A stretch of DNA of 13,274 bases. Source: Geodermatophilaceae bacterium. GTDB lineage: Bacteria > Actinomycetota > Actinomycetes > Mycobacteriales > Geodermatophilaceae. The stretch is taken from contig JACCXW010000162.1 in NCBI GenBank assembly GCA_013696785.1, forward strand, positions 1-13,274, given 5' to 3'. The notes beneath the pieces were generated by a model. It saw only the letters and a list, made by a program, of their open reading frames with translations. It had not been told where the DNA came from and made no database searches. Every line of letters begins with the position of its first letter. Within the stretch, counting starts at the first letter, position 1. Below, in pieces: positions 12,371 through 13,274 of the stretch. Position numbers and translations under genes: made by a program.

Positions 12371-13274
12371 GCGCCGACACCGAGGAGAAGCCGGGGCTGG
12401 GTACCCGGTTGATGGCCGGATGGAGGGGACAGCGGGCTCGCCGGCCCTGGTTCAACCACCTCATCCGCGCCGCCTCCCACTACGGCTCCCGGCAGGCGGA
12501 TCTGCTCGCCGCCGCGATCACGTATTTCGGGTTTCTCGCACTGTTCCCGGTCATCCTGCTCGGCGTCTCGGTGGCCGGGTTCGTCCTGAGTGGACGGCCG
12601 GACCTGCTGGCGGATCTCATCCAGGAGATCAGGGTGGCGATTCCGGGCGAACTGGGTCAGACGGTGGTCGACGGCGTCGTCATGGCCACCGACAAGCGAG
12701 GCGCGGTGGGTGCGATCGGCCTGCTGGGCCTGCTCTACGCGGGTCTCGGCTGGATGAGCAAGTTGCGCATCGCCATGCAGACGATCTGGCGCGGGCAGCC
12801 CGACCAGCCGAACTTCGTCAAGGACTACATCCGCGACCTGCTGTCCCTGATCGGGCTGGGCGGAGCGATCCTGGCATCCATCGCCTTGACCGCACTCGCC
12901 ACAGGGCTCACGTCGTACGTGATCGATCTGCTCGGCCTGTCCAAGATCCCCGGCATCGGTGTCTTCACCGCGCTGCTCGGCATATTGATCGCCATCGCCG
13001 GTGACACGCTGATCTTCCTGTGGCTGTTCCACCGGCTGCCGCACATAGACGTACCGATTCGGCTGATCCTTCCCGGCGCGATATTCGGCGCGGTCGGCTT
13101 CGAGATCCTCAAGCTGGTCGGCACGTTCTACATCGCCCAGGTGTCGCAGAGTCCCGCCGCGGCAGCGTTCGGCAGTCTCATCGGTCTGCTCGTCTGGATC
13201 TACATCACCTCCCGGTTCCTGCTCTTCGCGGCCGCGTGGACGTCGACACTGCCGCGAGTGGTCGAGCGGGCCGT
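12367..13274 (+). CDS. yihY: YihY/BrkB (UPF0761) family inner-membrane protein, 3' end outside window
   Basis: From the ATG at 12367 the frame stays open to the window end: 302 complete codons, with the C-terminus missing. An acidic, then basic N-terminus (MSADTEEKPGLG, then WRGQRARRPWFNHL) precedes the BrkB signature ASHYGSRQADLLAAAITYFGFLALFP and several membrane segments: ALFPVILLGVSVAGFVLSG, IGLLGLLYAGLGWMSKLRIAMQ, LLSLIGLGGAILASIALTALA, VFTALLGILIAIAGDTLIFLWLFHRLPH, and FGSLIGLLVWIYITSRFLLFAAAW. This order matches the six-helix family once annotated as RNase BN or virulence factor BrkB; its real function is unsettled. It overlaps the 2H gene as ATGA. A trpS/yihY pairing is, as I recall, also present in mycobacteria. 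Confidence 0.9.
   Translation, partial: MSADTEEKPGLGTRLMAGWRGQRARRPWFNHLIRAASHYGSRQADLLAAAITYFGFLALFPVILLGVSVAGFVLSGRPDLLADLIQEIRVAIPGELGQTVVDGVVMATDKRGAVGAIGLLGLLYAGLGWMSKLRIAMQTIWRGQPDQPNFVKDYIRDLLSLIGLGGAILASIALTALATGLTSYVIDLLGLSKIPGIGVFTALLGILIAIAGDTLIFLWLFHRLPHIDVPIRLILPGAIFGAVGFEILKLVGTFYIAQVSQSPAAAAFGSLIGLLVWIYITSRFLLFAAAWTSTLPRVVERA

Overview
The window is 13,274 bases of GC-rich DNA (roughly two thirds G+C by eye). It is almost fully coding, with many GTG starts and repeated 4-base stop/start overlaps. It looks like the chromosome of an actinomycete. The FolD protein carries the GRGVTVGRPLG stretch seen in mycobacterial FolD. The folD/DUF3017/icd and trpS/yihY neighbourhood recalls one I remember from mycobacteria (from memory, not searched). 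The genus cannot be named from the sequence. No tRNA, rRNA, insertion sequence, phage gene or CRISPR array was seen.

Layout. (1) 1-3859, plus strand: the 3' end of purH, then folD, a possible 12-codon ORF, a DUF3017 membrane protein, an LDH-type malate dehydrogenase (mdh) and a eukaryotic-type NADP-isocitrate dehydrogenase (icd). This joins purine synthesis, one-carbon folate metabolism and the TCA cycle. (2) 3860-3951: convergent spacer with an imperfect hairpin. (3) 3952-6005, minus strand: a two-gene operon of an alpha/beta hydrolase followed, with a GTGA overlap, by an S51-peptidase-like protein whose C-terminus resembles the end of cysteinyl-tRNA synthetase. (4) 6006-6048: a 43-base divergent spacer with two back-to-back promoter candidates, both apparently leaderless. 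(5) 6049-7412, plus strand: a 19-codon upstream ORF coupled to a CNNM/CorC-family membrane protein. (6) 7413-7476: convergent spacer with an 8-bp tandem repeat. (7) 7477-8430, minus strand: a UDP-glucose 4-epimerase (galE). (8) 8431-8648: a 218-base divergent spacer with two unrelated tandem-repeat arrays. (9) 8649-13274, plus strand: a five-gene chain of an aromatic aminotransferase (pat), an unrecognised Cys/His-containing protein, trpS, a 2H phosphoesterase and a YihY/BrkB membrane protein that runs off the window. The last four genes are linked by three successive 4-base overlaps.

Most genes are ordinary housekeeping genes. The points most worth a second look are the S51/CysS-tail fusion and its hydrolase partner, the compact leaderless divergent promoter with its upstream ORF, the tandem repeats in front of pat, and the unrecognised protein between pat and trpS.
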